Positions 1 to 7,033 of a DNA stretch of 7,033 nucleotides are shown in pieces (the stretch's first letter is position 1; every line of letters begins with the position of its first letter). Under the pieces are notes generated by a model. That model searched no databases, was not told where the DNA came from, and saw only the letters and a list, made by a program, of their open reading frames with translations. The stretch is taken from contig USOF01000053.1 in NCBI GenBank assembly GCA_900556285.1, positions 1 through 7,033 of the forward strand, in the 5' to 3' direction. This stretch comes from an uncultured Collinsella sp. Its GTDB lineage: Bacteria > Actinomycetota > Coriobacteriia > Coriobacteriales > Coriobacteriaceae. Made by a program: the position numbers and the translations under genes.

Positions 1-841
1 CCGTTATCTTATTCGGCTGCACCTCTTTTTGCAGCTCGCCCAGCATGGCGTAGAGGCATTTGGAGACCTTTTTGCTCTCCACCACCAGCGAGATGATGTC
101 GATGCCGGAGGGGATATACTCCACGTTGACCTCGTGCTTGGCGAGAATTTCCAGAATCCGCACGAGCGTGCCGGGGTCGCCGGACATACCGGTCTTGGCG
201 ATGGTGATGACGGAGAAGCCCTTCTTGCCCGCGATGCCGGTGATGAGCCGACCGTCGTCCACGTCGTCGAACGACTCCATGATGAGTGTGCCGGGGTGGT
301 CGGGGTCGTTGGTGTTGCGGATGTTGAGCGGGATATTCTTCTCGCGCACTGGGAAGACCGTGCCCTCGTGCAGCACCTGCGCGCCGACGAAGCTCAGCTC
401 ACGCAGCTCGTTATAGGTGATGCGCTCGATGGGCAGCGGGTCGGGCACGATGCGGGGGTCGGCCATAAGGATGCCGGACACGTCCGTCCAGTTTTCGTAC
501 ACGTCGGCATCGAGCGCCGCGGCCGCGAGCGCGCCGGTGATGTCGCTGCCGCCGCGGGAAAAGGTGCGGATCTTGCGGTCGGGCGTCACGCCGTAAAAGC
601 CGGGGATGACAACGCTGCGCCCGTCGGCCAGCCGCCGGAGTGCGGCGTAGGACGCCTCCTTGTCGATCGAGCCGTCAAACTGAAAGCGCACCCACAGCTC
701 CGCGTCCAGAAACGAGTAGCCGAGGTAGTCCGCCATGAGCAGGGCGGAGAAATATTCGCCGCGCGACACGAGCTCCTCTTCCGAGATGCCGGCGCGCATC
801 TGCCGGCGCAGCACGTCGAGCTCGGCCTCGATATCGACGTT
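1..841 (-). CDS. lysC: Aspartokinase, internal fragment (both ends missing)
   Basis: Aspartokinase phosphorylates L-aspartate with ATP, the first step toward lysine, threonine and methionine, in the cytoplasm. Reading the minus strand gives about 280 uninterrupted residues. In order they show VSRGEY (about 750-770), VIPGFYGV, the kinase motif FSRGGSDITGA (about 530-562), ENWTDVSG with MADPRIV, ITYNELRELSFVGAQVLHE, PLNIRNTNDP, and then an ACT-type regulatory region (ITIAKTGMSGDPGTLVRIL, HEVNVEYIPSGIDIISLVV). The family is usually 400-450 residues. The N-terminal KFGGTS ATP-binding segment is missing because homology stops near 841, and the window edge cuts the C-terminal ACT part. RGGSDITGA with ENWTDVSG is the clostridial style; actinobacterial enzymes usually read GRGGSDTTAVA. 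The DNA is visibly GC-richer than the plus-strand operon (43 of 60 bases G or C at 481-540, hand count). The identification is secure; its placement beside the operon is doubted. Confidence 0.93.
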
Positions 842-860
842 CAGGCCGTGCAGGCCAAAA
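827..860. other. Probable chimeric junction between unrelated genomes
   Basis: On the minus strand, aspartokinase homology continues through residues reading GLNVDIEAEL (about 818-847). On the plus strand, the same bases already read DIDVQAVQA, which resembles the end of SipW-type proteins. Both truncated genes would have their N-termini beyond this point, and no room is left for either. The two homologies overlap by only about 20 bases, which fits a misassembly or ligation chimera joined at a short shared stretch. The exact breakpoint cannot be fixed from one sequence. Confidence 0.75.
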
Positions 861-925
861 ACCAACAGGCAAACGATACCGTCCTCGACGTGCTCGACGT
901 CGTGGGCTGGCCGGAGGCGAACTAG
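830..925 (+). CDS. C-terminal remnant of a TasA/camelysin-like exported protein
   Basis: The plus frame ending at TAG 923-925 reads DIDVQAVQAKNQQAND and ends GWPEAN. The first nine residues align with DISTQAIQS near the end of the protein encoded at 6420 (five of nine identical), so this is probably the end of a paralogue of that SipW-type protein. Only about 31 codons remain. The frame continues left without a stop as far as 29, but that part is only the antisense shadow of the aspartokinase. The stop lies 3 bases before the next start, and the Shine-Dalgarno of the next gene sits inside this coding end, which supports a real operon partner. The family assignment rests on a short stretch and is an inference. 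An unrelated protein end remains possible. Confidence 0.55.
   Translation, partial: DIDVQAVQAKNQQANDTVLDVLDVVGWPEAN
913..917 (+). promoter_or_regulatory. Shine-Dalgarno site for the giant surface protein
   Basis: GGAGG lies 11 bases before the ATG at 929, within the last codons of the preceding gene. Spacing is slightly long but usable. It fixes the start, because MKIKNRNR followed by a hydrophobic core makes a normal signal peptide and no better site lies nearby. The overlap suggests translational coupling to the upstream gene. Confidence 0.7.
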
Positions 926-928
926 CCC

Positions 929-3900
929 ATGAAGATCAAGAACAGAAACCGAGGTGTGCTTAGCAGGCTGGTTGCCGTCGCGGCGATTGCCCTTTGTTGC
1001 GTTATGGTGCTGCCGGCGGTGGCGCATGCCGAGGACCAGACCGAATTCCATATCACAAACAGGGACGACTTCTTGGCGTGCGTCGCGCTGTCGCGGCAGC
1101 GCGACACGTCGCAGTGGCGCGTCTATCTCGATAACGATATCGTTCTTAACGATGCTGATATGAACGCCATTGTTGCGGATACGGTCAAGCACCTCTCCTT
1201 TGGCAATAAGGAGCATCCCTTTAAGGGCGTTTTCGATGGCCAGAATCACACCGTGACGGGTCTGAACTACGCCAACAATATGTTGGATCCCGAGCGCGAC
1301 ACGGGCTTTTTTGCCGAGACCGATGGCGCCACCATCAAGAACTTCCTGATCAAGGATGCCAACATTTGGGCCGACTTCCGCGGCGGCATCATCGTGGGCA
1401 AGGCCGTCAACACCAGCTTCGAAAACGTCATGGTCATGGAGAGCACCCTGCACGTTACGTGCGCCAACAACATGCTCAACGTTATCACGAACGCCGGCTT
1501 CGAAGGCGGCATGATCGCAGGCGAGCTGAATGACTGCAATCTGTACAACTGCGAGGTGCGCGGCGGTCGCGCCGTCCATAACACCACGGCAGGTGTGCAG
1601 GCGCTCGGTGGCGAGGGCCTGTACATGGCGGCATTTGCCGGCTACGTTAAAAACTCGACAATCGAGTATTGCCGCGTGACGCCTACGCGCAACGAGGATG
1701 GCTCGATTGCCAAGAATGGCATGACCGACGTCATCAATAAATACGATGTGGCCGTCGGCGCCCTGGGCGGCAACAACGTGTACGCCTCGGGTTTTGTGGG
1801 CTGCATGGCAGGCGACGCCAAGATTATCGACTGCTTCTCGACGGCGCAGTGCTACAGCTATGCCGCATCATACGTGGGCGTCATCTCCGTGACGCGCGCG
1901 TGGACAGGCGGCCTGGCGGGCCGTATTTTAACCAAAGAAGGCAATGAGCTCGTTCGAAGCCACTTTGCGGGTGACCTGAGCTCGCGCCAGTATAATCCAA
2001 TCGCCGTGATTCCCATTATTCAAAACGATGTGAACCTGGGCGGTATTGCTGCGCGCGCCAACAAGGGTGACGCCACGGTCACCGAGTGTTACTTTAAGCC
2101 GAGCGTGAGCCTTTCCGGCAATAGCCAGGGCGATGCGGCCAAAAAGAAAATCCCCTCGTTTGGCGGCGACGGTACCACCAAGGGCGACAGCTATGGTCCT
2201 TGGGATGACGAGCGCTACATCACGCGTGAGCTGTGGGAACAGCACGACTACGACTTCTGTGCCGGCACCAAGCGCTCGACTGATAACGATAATGCCCTGG
2301 GTGGCCAGCACTACAATGAGTGGGCGATGGATTACAGGCTGAATATCCCCGTGCATGGCCAGAGCGTTAAGGCGACGATCGATTTTCCCGGCGCGGGCAC
2401 CGCGACAATCGAGAAGACCAAACTTGGCAAAGACCAGGCGACCGCGGATCCGTACGCCTTTGCCGTGAGCGCCGTGCTGGCGGGAACGGCCCAGGGCTTG
2501 GCCCAGGGCGATACATCGGTGACGTTCAGGCAGGATACCTCTGCAAAGCCTGAGGGGCTGAGCGAGGCGAACGGCGGCTACCGCTTTATGGGCTGGTTCC
2601 GCGAGCCCGACGTGCGTGTGAACCGAATTGGACAAGACAACAGCTGGTTTGATGGCAAGACTGATGCCAAAGCCGCGGATGCTGGCAAGCAGGTCCAGAA
2701 GAACGAGGAGCACGACAAAACGTCGACCTATACTGCCGACAACGGTAAGGATCATGACGCGAGTGAGGGCTTCAAGGGCAACGACCTCTTTATCGCTTCG
2801 TATGAGGCGCAGGTGCTGTTCTATAACGTTAAGGGCGAGACGCTCGACTGGCATGACGGCGTCAAGCACGATGCTTCAGTGGACTGGTACCGCTATGGCG
2901 TCGGTTTGACGCCGGCTGCCCCCGATGATCGCGGCAGCTTGTCGCCAACCGCGACGTTTATTGGGTGGACCACGCAGCCGAACGACGAGAAGAGCATGAA
3001 CGGCGCCTATGCTGCCATCACCTCTACTCAGCTGGCTGATCTGAAAAACAAGGGAGCATTTTATCCTGCAGGTGGCGAGATCACCGTGGTCGGTCCCACC
3101 GATTTCTATCCCGTGTACAGCGACTACGTTTCGAACATCATGACGGTGTTCGAAGGCAATGAGCAGGACAAAATCGACAATGAGTCTCTACGTGACGGCG
3201 TTGGCGAAACCAAAGTCGACCCCCAGACTGCCGAGGACGGCACCAGCGTCTACACGGTACAGGTGTGCGACACGGACGGTACGCCCCTGTCCAATGGCGG
3301 CAAGCTGCCCGATGGCTATCGCTTCTTGGGTTGGTATGAAAACAAGGGAACCGAGGATGCCCCGCTCGAGGTGCGCGTAAGCCGCGACCCGAGCTACACA
3401 CTTCCCGCCAGCGTCGATCTGACCGTCCAACATACCTATACGGCGCGCTTTGAGTACCGCGTGGATTATTACGTTCGGGCATTTACAAATAGCGATCTAA
3501 CAGACAGTAAGAAGTTGTGCTCGATTTGGAATAAATACAAGTCGCCCTTCGAGGAAAACGTCGGCGCGACATATGTTCGTGAAAACATTATCCATTGGGG
3601 TGCCGGCACGGACGCCTCCGCCCATGTGCTACACAATGATGAGAATCCAGCAGATAAGTGCACTACCGTTCTCTCTAATGCGACGAAAATCGTTGCGCCT
3701 ATAAACGCCTACTCCCATAACGTGCGTAACGACAGCGGCGCAAACACTCTCAAGGATATGATTGCCGACACTGATTTTCCGGGAGCTGGAAAACTGAGCG
3801 ATGAGAAGGTTGCCGCTAGCATCAAAGTCCAATTTCATTCTGCGCATGATAGGTATCACTTCAGTTTTTGGACGCTCGAAAGACCCGGCGACGGTTCTTG

Positions 3901-6418
3901 GACATATATAAATAATCCTTTTTCGAGTCTCGTTAAAACGACGGAACAATATTATGTTCGCGCTATGGTGACTACGGATGTCACCTTCTATGACAAGTAT
4001 GACAACGTCAAGCAAACCGCTACTCGACGCTATGAAAGCAACTTGCTTCAACAGAAAACGCCAGAAGGTAAAGACCCGACGTTCCTGTATTGTTATCCGC
4101 ATCTTTATAAGGACAAGACGGTTAATGATAAGCCCTACGACGGAAAAAAGGGCGACATCAATCCCTACCTGACTCTTCAGGCTTCCCCGACCGATGCTGA
4201 CATGGCTGTGCCGGGTTATAAGTTCCTGGGCTGGATCTCTACGGCTGAGGTCCAGAAGGACTCTGACGTCTGGAACTATATCTACGACGTCGCCGGCGAC
4301 GCCTATGTGACGAGTGATCCGGATAAGGCGGCGCCGTATCTGGCAACCGACGCGTCCAAGGTCACCCAGTGGCAGGATGCCTATCCCGTGTACGTAAAGT
4401 ACGACGTTAACTACACCACCAACCTGCACCGCAAGGGCTTTGACGGAACGCCGGGCATCATCAATGTTCCGCAGTTCGACATTACGCCCCAACTTGTGGT
4501 TCAGGAGAACGGCGACGTGGTGGCTACGGTGAGCCCCGACATCAGGACGACGGTGTACGCTGACGGTACCGGTGGCGCCTATCAGCTTAAGAAGCTCGAA
4601 ATCGAGCTTCCCGACGGAACGGTCGAGCAGCTCGAGCCGACGGACGAAGGCGGCAACACCTATTCCTGTCCCGTGGAGCCCGGCAAGCCTTATACGTTTG
4701 TGGCATATTACACGCCTATTGCGGTGGTGTACCACCTGGATGACAACGCTATCGATGGCAAGCTCGCGCAGGAGGGCAAGACGCTCGGCAGCCTTAAGGA
4801 TGGTATCCCGCTGCCAACGTATAACGTTGGCGACATCGATGCCGCAACGGGTGCATACAACGTCTTCGTGGGCTGGACGGAAACCAAGCCGGCGGCAGGT
4901 AGCGGCTATGTCGTTTGGTCGGACGGCCTTCCCATGGTGAATAGAAACACCGTGGTCAAGGCTCCTATGGAGCTGTTCCCGGTCTACCGTGCCAGTGCAG
5001 TCAAGGTCCGATCGAATATCGATGCCAATCTGGATGACCCCGATTCCGTACGCTCGCTTACGCGCACCGACTCTGGTGATCAGATTTCGCTGGAGGTAAA
5101 AGCTGCAACCGAGGTCGTCGGCAAAAACGGCACCAAGTACGACTTTGTCGGCTGGTCGTGCGACTATAAATCCGATAGCCAATACACCCTGATGACCGAC
5201 GATGAGAAGTATCCCCTCGAGGGCGGTGAGCCATTTAAGGACGTAACGTATACCGCGGTGTATAAGATCACGCCGTATAAGGTGTGCTATCACGGCGTTG
5301 ACGGCGCGCCCATCTTTACGGCGACGGTCGACTCGGGCGACGATCGCGCGACAGGCGCCGGCTTTGTCCATAACGTCGAGGTTCCCAAGGTGGATGAGAG
5401 CGGCAAACCGGTCTATGACAACAACGGCAATCCCGTGATGGAGCAAAAGTCCGTCGCGTACGACGCGGATGCCTATTCCAAGATCGTTGCGCTGCTCGAT
5501 GAGCAGGCGGCGGCTGGCGGCAACGTGCGCGAACTCTTCTTGGAGTGGCGATATGTGGGTGCCGATGGCACTGCGAAGTCTTGGGATGAGTTTAAGGGCG
5601 ATCCGGTCAAGGGAGATATGGACCTGTATCCCGTGACGTATCGTGTGACTGCCAATAACACGTCCGACGCTGCGAACCCCGTAGCCATGACCTCGCGTCT
5701 CAAGTGGCTCCTCGATCCAACTGCTGCAAACACGGTCGATGACAATGCCGATAAGGCACCGTTTAAGGCCTGCTTTGCCGAGCCGTTTATGGGAACGCAG
5801 CTGATTGTCACAGTTAAGCAGGCGAGCTACGGCCCTGGTACATCCATGACGGAGAAGCCCGTAAACGACAAATACGTCTCACTCTATAGTTTGGGCTCGG
5901 GCAATGGATCGTTCGACCTAGCCAATCGTCTGGAGTCCAAGAAGACGGGTGAAGGCGAACAGGGCCCCGGTAATGCCGTGTTCAACTTCGCCCAGACTCA
6001 CGCGTTGACGATCGTCAAAAAGACCACCGATGCAAGTGCTATGGGGCAGATGTTCCGCTTTAAGGTGACGAAGACGGTAGAGGGAACCTCTCCCGAGACA
6101 CGCATGGTCGAGGTTAAAGTCGATAAAACGCAGCAGGAAAACGGTGAAACCTGGTATGTCGGCAGCGTGCAGCTTGCCGCTCCGGCGGGTGACTATACCG
6201 TCGTGGAAGACACGGCTTGGGCATGGCGCTACCAGGGTGAGCTGAGCACGCCGGGTAAGGCGCCCGGTAAATCTGCCGAGCTGAAGATTTCGTCTGCTTC
6301 GAGTGCGGGTGATGCTGTGGTAACGTGCGTCAACACGCGAGCGAAGGACAAATGGGTCGATGGCGGCTCGCGTGCCAAGAATGTTTGGGAAAACGGCACG
6401 CTGAGGAGGGAGGACTAG
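929..6418 (+). CDS. Giant secreted repeat protein: beta-helix, Flg_new-type repeats, Cna-B-like pilin end
   Basis: This is a predicted extracellular stalk or adhesin of 1829 residues. Residues 1-34 form a Sec signal peptide (KIKNRNR, hydrophobic core, likely cleavage AHA|ED). Residues about 40-395 hold seven GLUG-like units typical of right-handed beta-helices, after a VFDGQNHTVTGL motif. Residues about 545-1575 hold repeats of the Listeria-Bacteroides (Flg_new, InlB B-repeat-like) type, with a [FV]xGW core and closing motifs such as LYPVYxxY or YTARFEYRV; the core tryptophans are at 556, 680, 802, 981, 1102, 1316, 1409 and 1540. Residues about 1691-1804 form a Cna-B/pilin-like domain from LTIVKKTTDAS through YTVVEDT to CVNTR. 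Candidate isopeptide residues are K1697 or K1698, E1760 and N1802. The last 25 residues are hydrophilic, with no LPXTG and no membrane helix, so attachment is unexplained. The gene sits between two probable SipW-type protein genes. The exact ligand or role is unknown. Confidence 0.88.
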   Translation: MKIKNRNRGVLSRLVAVAAIALCCVMVLPAVAHAEDQTEFHITNRDDFLACVALSRQRDTSQWRVYLDNDIVLNDADMNAIVADTVKHLSFGNKEHPFKGVFDGQNHTVTGLNYANNMLDPERDTGFFAETDGATIKNFLIKDANIWADFRGGIIVGKAVNTSFENVMVMESTLHVTCANNMLNVITNAGFEGGMIAGELNDCNLYNCEVRGGRAVHNTTAGVQALGGEGLYMAAFAGYVKNSTIEYCRVTPTRNEDGSIAKNGMTDVINKYDVAVGALGGNNVYASGFVGCMAGDAKIIDCFSTAQCYSYAASYVGVISVTRAWTGGLAGRILTKEGNELVRSHFAGDLSSRQYNPIAVIPIIQNDVNLGGIAARANKGDATVTECYFKPSVSLSGNSQGDAAKKKIPSFGGDGTTKGDSYGPWDDERYITRELWEQHDYDFCAGTKRSTDNDNALGGQHYNEWAMDYRLNIPVHGQSVKATIDFPGAGTATIEKTKLGKDQATADPYAFAVSAVLAGTAQGLAQGDTSVTFRQDTSAKPEGLSEANGGYRFMGWFREPDVRVNRIGQDNSWFDGKTDAKAADAGKQVQKNEEHDKTSTYTADNGKDHDASEGFKGNDLFIASYEAQVLFYNVKGETLDWHDGVKHDASVDWYRYGVGLTPAAPDDRGSLSPTATFIGWTTQPNDEKSMNGAYAAITSTQLADLKNKGAFYPAGGEITVVGPTDFYPVYSDYVSNIMTVFEGNEQDKIDNESLRDGVGETKVDPQTAEDGTSVYTVQVCDTDGTPLSNGGKLPDGYRFLGWYENKGTEDAPLEVRVSRDPSYTLPASVDLTVQHTYTARFEYRVDYYVRAFTNSDLTDSKKLCSIWNKYKSPFEENVGATYVRENIIHWGAGTDASAHVLHNDENPADKCTTVLSNATKIVAPINAYSHNVRNDSGANTLKDMIADTDFPGAGKLSDEKVAASIKVQFHSAHDRYHFSFWTLERPGDGSWTYINNPFSSLVKTTEQYYVRAMVTTDVTFYDKYDNVKQTATRRYESNLLQQKTPEGKDPTFLYCYPHLYKDKTVNDKPYDGKKGDINPYLTLQASPTDADMAVPGYKFLGWISTAEVQKDSDVWNYIYDVAGDAYVTSDPDKAAPYLATDASKVTQWQDAYPVYVKYDVNYTTNLHRKGFDGTPGIINVPQFDITPQLVVQENGDVVATVSPDIRTTVYADGTGGAYQLKKLEIELPDGTVEQLEPTDEGGNTYSCPVEPGKPYTFVAYYTPIAVVYHLDDNAIDGKLAQEGKTLGSLKDGIPLPTYNVGDIDAATGAYNVFVGWTETKPAAGSGYVVWSDGLPMVNRNTVVKAPMELFPVYRASAVKVRSNIDANLDDPDSVRSLTRTDSGDQISLEVKAATEVVGKNGTKYDFVGWSCDYKSDSQYTLMTDDEKYPLEGGEPFKDVTYTAVYKITPYKVCYHGVDGAPIFTATVDSGDDRATGAGFVHNVEVPKVDESGKPVYDNNGNPVMEQKSVAYDADAYSKIVALLDEQAAAGGNVRELFLEWRYVGADGTAKSWDEFKGDPVKGDMDLYPVTYRVTANNTSDAANPVAMTSRLKWLLDPTAANTVDDNADKAPFKACFAEPFMGTQLIVTVKQASYGPGTSMTEKPVNDKYVSLYSLGSGNGSFDLANRLESKKTGEGEQGPGNAVFNFAQTHALTIVKKTTDASAMGQMFRFKVTKTVEGTSPETRMVEVKVDKTQQENGETWYVGSVQLAAPAGDYTVVEDTAWAWRYQGELSTPGKAPGKSAELKISSASSAGDAVVTCVNTRAKDKWVDGGSRAKNVWENGTLRRED
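1304..2100 (+). repeat. Seven GLUG-like beta-helix units (protein level)
   Basis: Imperfect units of about 20-25 residues begin near residues 126, 152, 193, 234, 288, 327 and 371. Examples are GFFAETDGATIKNFLIKDA, GGMIAGELNDCNLYNCEV and GFVGCMAGDAKIIDCF. Each has a small-residue-rich G[GF][FIL][AV]G start and an [IV]xNC or IxDC turn, as in GLUG repeats of secreted beta-helix proteins. The repetition is not visible in the DNA, so the units are old. Confidence 0.7.
2573..5650 (+). repeat. Series of degenerate Flg_new / InlB-type GW repeats (protein level)
   Basis: Eight aromatic-tryptophan cores are visible: RFMGWF, TFIGWT, RFLGWY, HFSFWT, KFLGWI, VFVGWT, DFVGWS and LFLEWR. Spacings are 124, 122, 179, 121, 214, 93 and 131 residues. 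The 214-residue gap contains one more unit-like segment that lacks the GW core and ends YTFVAYYTPIAVVYHL. Such repeats usually build stiff beta-rich stalks on surface proteins. The irregular spacing shows insertions between units. Confidence 0.72.
3481..4140 (+). other. AT-richer coding module inside the giant gene
   Basis: Hand counting gives about 46% G+C (303 of 660 bases). Lines sampled outside it give 55-68%: 58% at 1381-1440, 68% at 3361-3420 and 55% at 4141-4200. Within it, 3481-3540 and 3901-3960 fall to about 32%. Codons seldom used elsewhere in the gene, such as ATA and AGA, appear around 3700-3920. It encodes residues about 852-1070, including the atypical repeat with FW instead of GW. 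The reading frame is intact. Confidence 0.65.
6405..6413 (+). promoter_or_regulatory. Strong Shine-Dalgarno site for the SipW-type protein
   Basis: The purine run GGAGGGAGG ends 6 bases before the ATG at 6420, inside the last codons of the giant gene. Stop TAG 6416-6418 and start 6420 are one base apart, typical of translationally coupled genes. Confidence 0.8.
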
Positions 6419-6419
6419 G

Positions 6420-6985
6420 ATGACTAAGCGCAAGCGGATCGTCGCCCTCCTTGTCGGCGTTCTCCTTTTGGCCGGCGCTGCCGGCACCTTTGCGTGGCTT
6501 TCGGTTACGGGCGTGCTGGTCAACGAGTTTGGCTTTGGCTCGGTGGCGCCCTCGGTGGACGAGAAGCTCGACAATAATGTAAAGAGCGACGTTGCGGTTA
6601 AAAATAGCGGCTCCGCTCCGGCGTACCTGCGTGTTGCGGTGGATATCTACTGGCAGGATAAGGATGGCGCACGCCTGTGGGATGAACCGGTCGAGGGTAA
6701 CGACTACGCCATTGTGTGGGGCGACGTGCTCAACGCCTCCGCTACTAATAGCGCCTCGTCTTGGGTTCGCTCGGCCGACGGGTTCTACTATTGGACGTCT
6801 CCTGTTGCGCCGATGGACAAGACGAAGGGCGTGCTCATCAAGAGTGTGTCCGAGAAGAAGACAGATGGTAAAAACCTAGTCGTTGACATTTCGACCCAAG
6901 CAATTCAATCCACGCCCGACGATGCAGTTAAAGAGGCATGGGGTTGCACGGTCGAGGATGGCGTGCTGGTGCCGCCACATGGAGG
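6420..6985 (+). CDS. SipW-type (TasA/camelysin-like) exported protein, 3' end replaced by adapter
   Basis: The N-terminus has TKRKR, a hydrophobic core and AGAAGTFAWLSVTG at residues 18-31. This matches the signal sequence recognised by SipW-like signal peptidases; Bacillus TasA has GGGTWAAFND at the same place. After it come VNEFGFGSV and a beta-rich part with DVAVKNSGSAPAYLRVAVDI (residues about 57-76), the 'KNxGxxPAYxRV' pattern common in these proteins. Near the end is DISTQAIQS. Members form extracellular fibres or matrix components in the best-studied cases; here that role is inferred. About 188 genuine codons are present, close to the usual length, so probably only a few residues are lost. 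The apparent stop at 7023-7025 lies within the sequencing index and is not real. The expected partner peptidase gene is not in this window. Confidence 0.85.
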
Positions 6986-7033
6986 CTGTCTCTTATACAC
7001 ATCTCCGAGCCCACGAGACTCCTGAGCATCTCG
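6986..7033. other. Illumina Nextera adapter read-through (not biological)
   Basis: Bases 6986-7004 are CTGTCTCTTATACACATCT, the transposon end used in Nextera libraries. Bases 7005-7019 continue with CCGAGCCCACGAGAC, 7020-7027 are TCCTGAGC (an i7 index, which I recall as N704), and 7028-7033 are ATCTCG, the start of the P7 arm. In the frame of the preceding gene this gives CLLYTSPSPRDS, a well-known false protein end in databases. Confidence 0.98.

Noticed and set aside
29..829. Long plus-strand open frame of 298 codons ending at 925
   Set aside because: It is the codon-aligned antisense of the aspartokinase, whose minus-strand translation carries clear family motifs. Only the last 32 codons (830-925) are kept as real.
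810..894. Inverted repeat AGCACGTCGAG (810-820) and CTCGACGTGCT (884-894) flanking the junction
   Set aside because: Eleven-base arms around a 63-base gap could reflect a fold-back chimera, but both arms encode common Leu-Asp-Val-Leu codons in GC-rich DNA, so chance is a sufficient explanation.
842..928. Promoter for the giant gene near its start
   Set aside because: The region is coding for the preceding gene up to 925 and shows no recognisable -35/-10 pair. The operon promoter is probably further upstream and outside the genuine sequence.
989..1012. Double cysteine (C23-C24) in the signal peptide as a lipoprotein anchor
   Set aside because: The preceding residues are I-A-L, which does not fit a lipobox (small residue needed just before the cysteine), and a normal AHA|ED cleavage site follows.
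3629..5446. Minus-strand open frame of 605 codons
   Set aside because: Antisense shadow of the giant gene; its translation shows no recognisable motif and the plus strand carries clear repeats throughout.
6986..7004. Tn5/IS50 mosaic end as a mobile element
   Set aside because: It is followed directly by Nextera adapter, index and P7 sequence, so it comes from library preparation.

Overview
This window looks like metagenome or draft-assembly sequence with an artefact at each end. The reliable part is about 830-6985. It carries a plus-strand operon fragment of a Gram-positive host, most like a gut Coriobacteriia such as Collinsella. That placement is inferred from moderately high GC, strong GGAGG ribosome binding sites and the gene set (SipW-type exported proteins beside a huge repeat-rich surface protein). 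It is not proven by a marker gene.

Layout. Positions 1 to about 841 hold an internal piece of a minus-strand aspartokinase of the clostridial type, lacking both its N-terminus and its C-terminal end. At about 827-860 it runs directly into the C-terminal end of a plus-strand gene whose last residues resemble the TasA/camelysin (SipW-type) family. Both genes lose their 5' parts at the same spot, so the join is probably a chimera. From 929 to 6418 comes one very large gene (1829 residues). It encodes a Sec signal peptide, a beta-helix-like region with seven GLUG-like units, a long series of Listeria-Bacteroides-type (Flg_new / InlB B-repeat-like) 'GW' repeats, and a C-terminal Cna-B-like pilin domain with no LPXTG anchor. 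One base after its stop, at 6420, starts a protein with a TasA/SipW-type signal sequence. It is cut at 6985 by Illumina Nextera adapter, which fills 6986-7033, including an eight-base i7 index.

How the genes fit together. The intergenic gaps are 3 and 1 bases and each start has its own Shine-Dalgarno sequence, so the three plus-strand genes are probably cotranscribed and perhaps translationally coupled. The set (TasA-like subunit, giant stalk protein, second TasA-like subunit) suggests an extracellular fibre or biofilm-matrix system exported partly through a dedicated SipW-like signal peptidase. That peptidase would lie outside the window. No promoter, terminator, RNA gene, CRISPR array or mobile element was found, and no gene-free stretch exceeds 300 bases.
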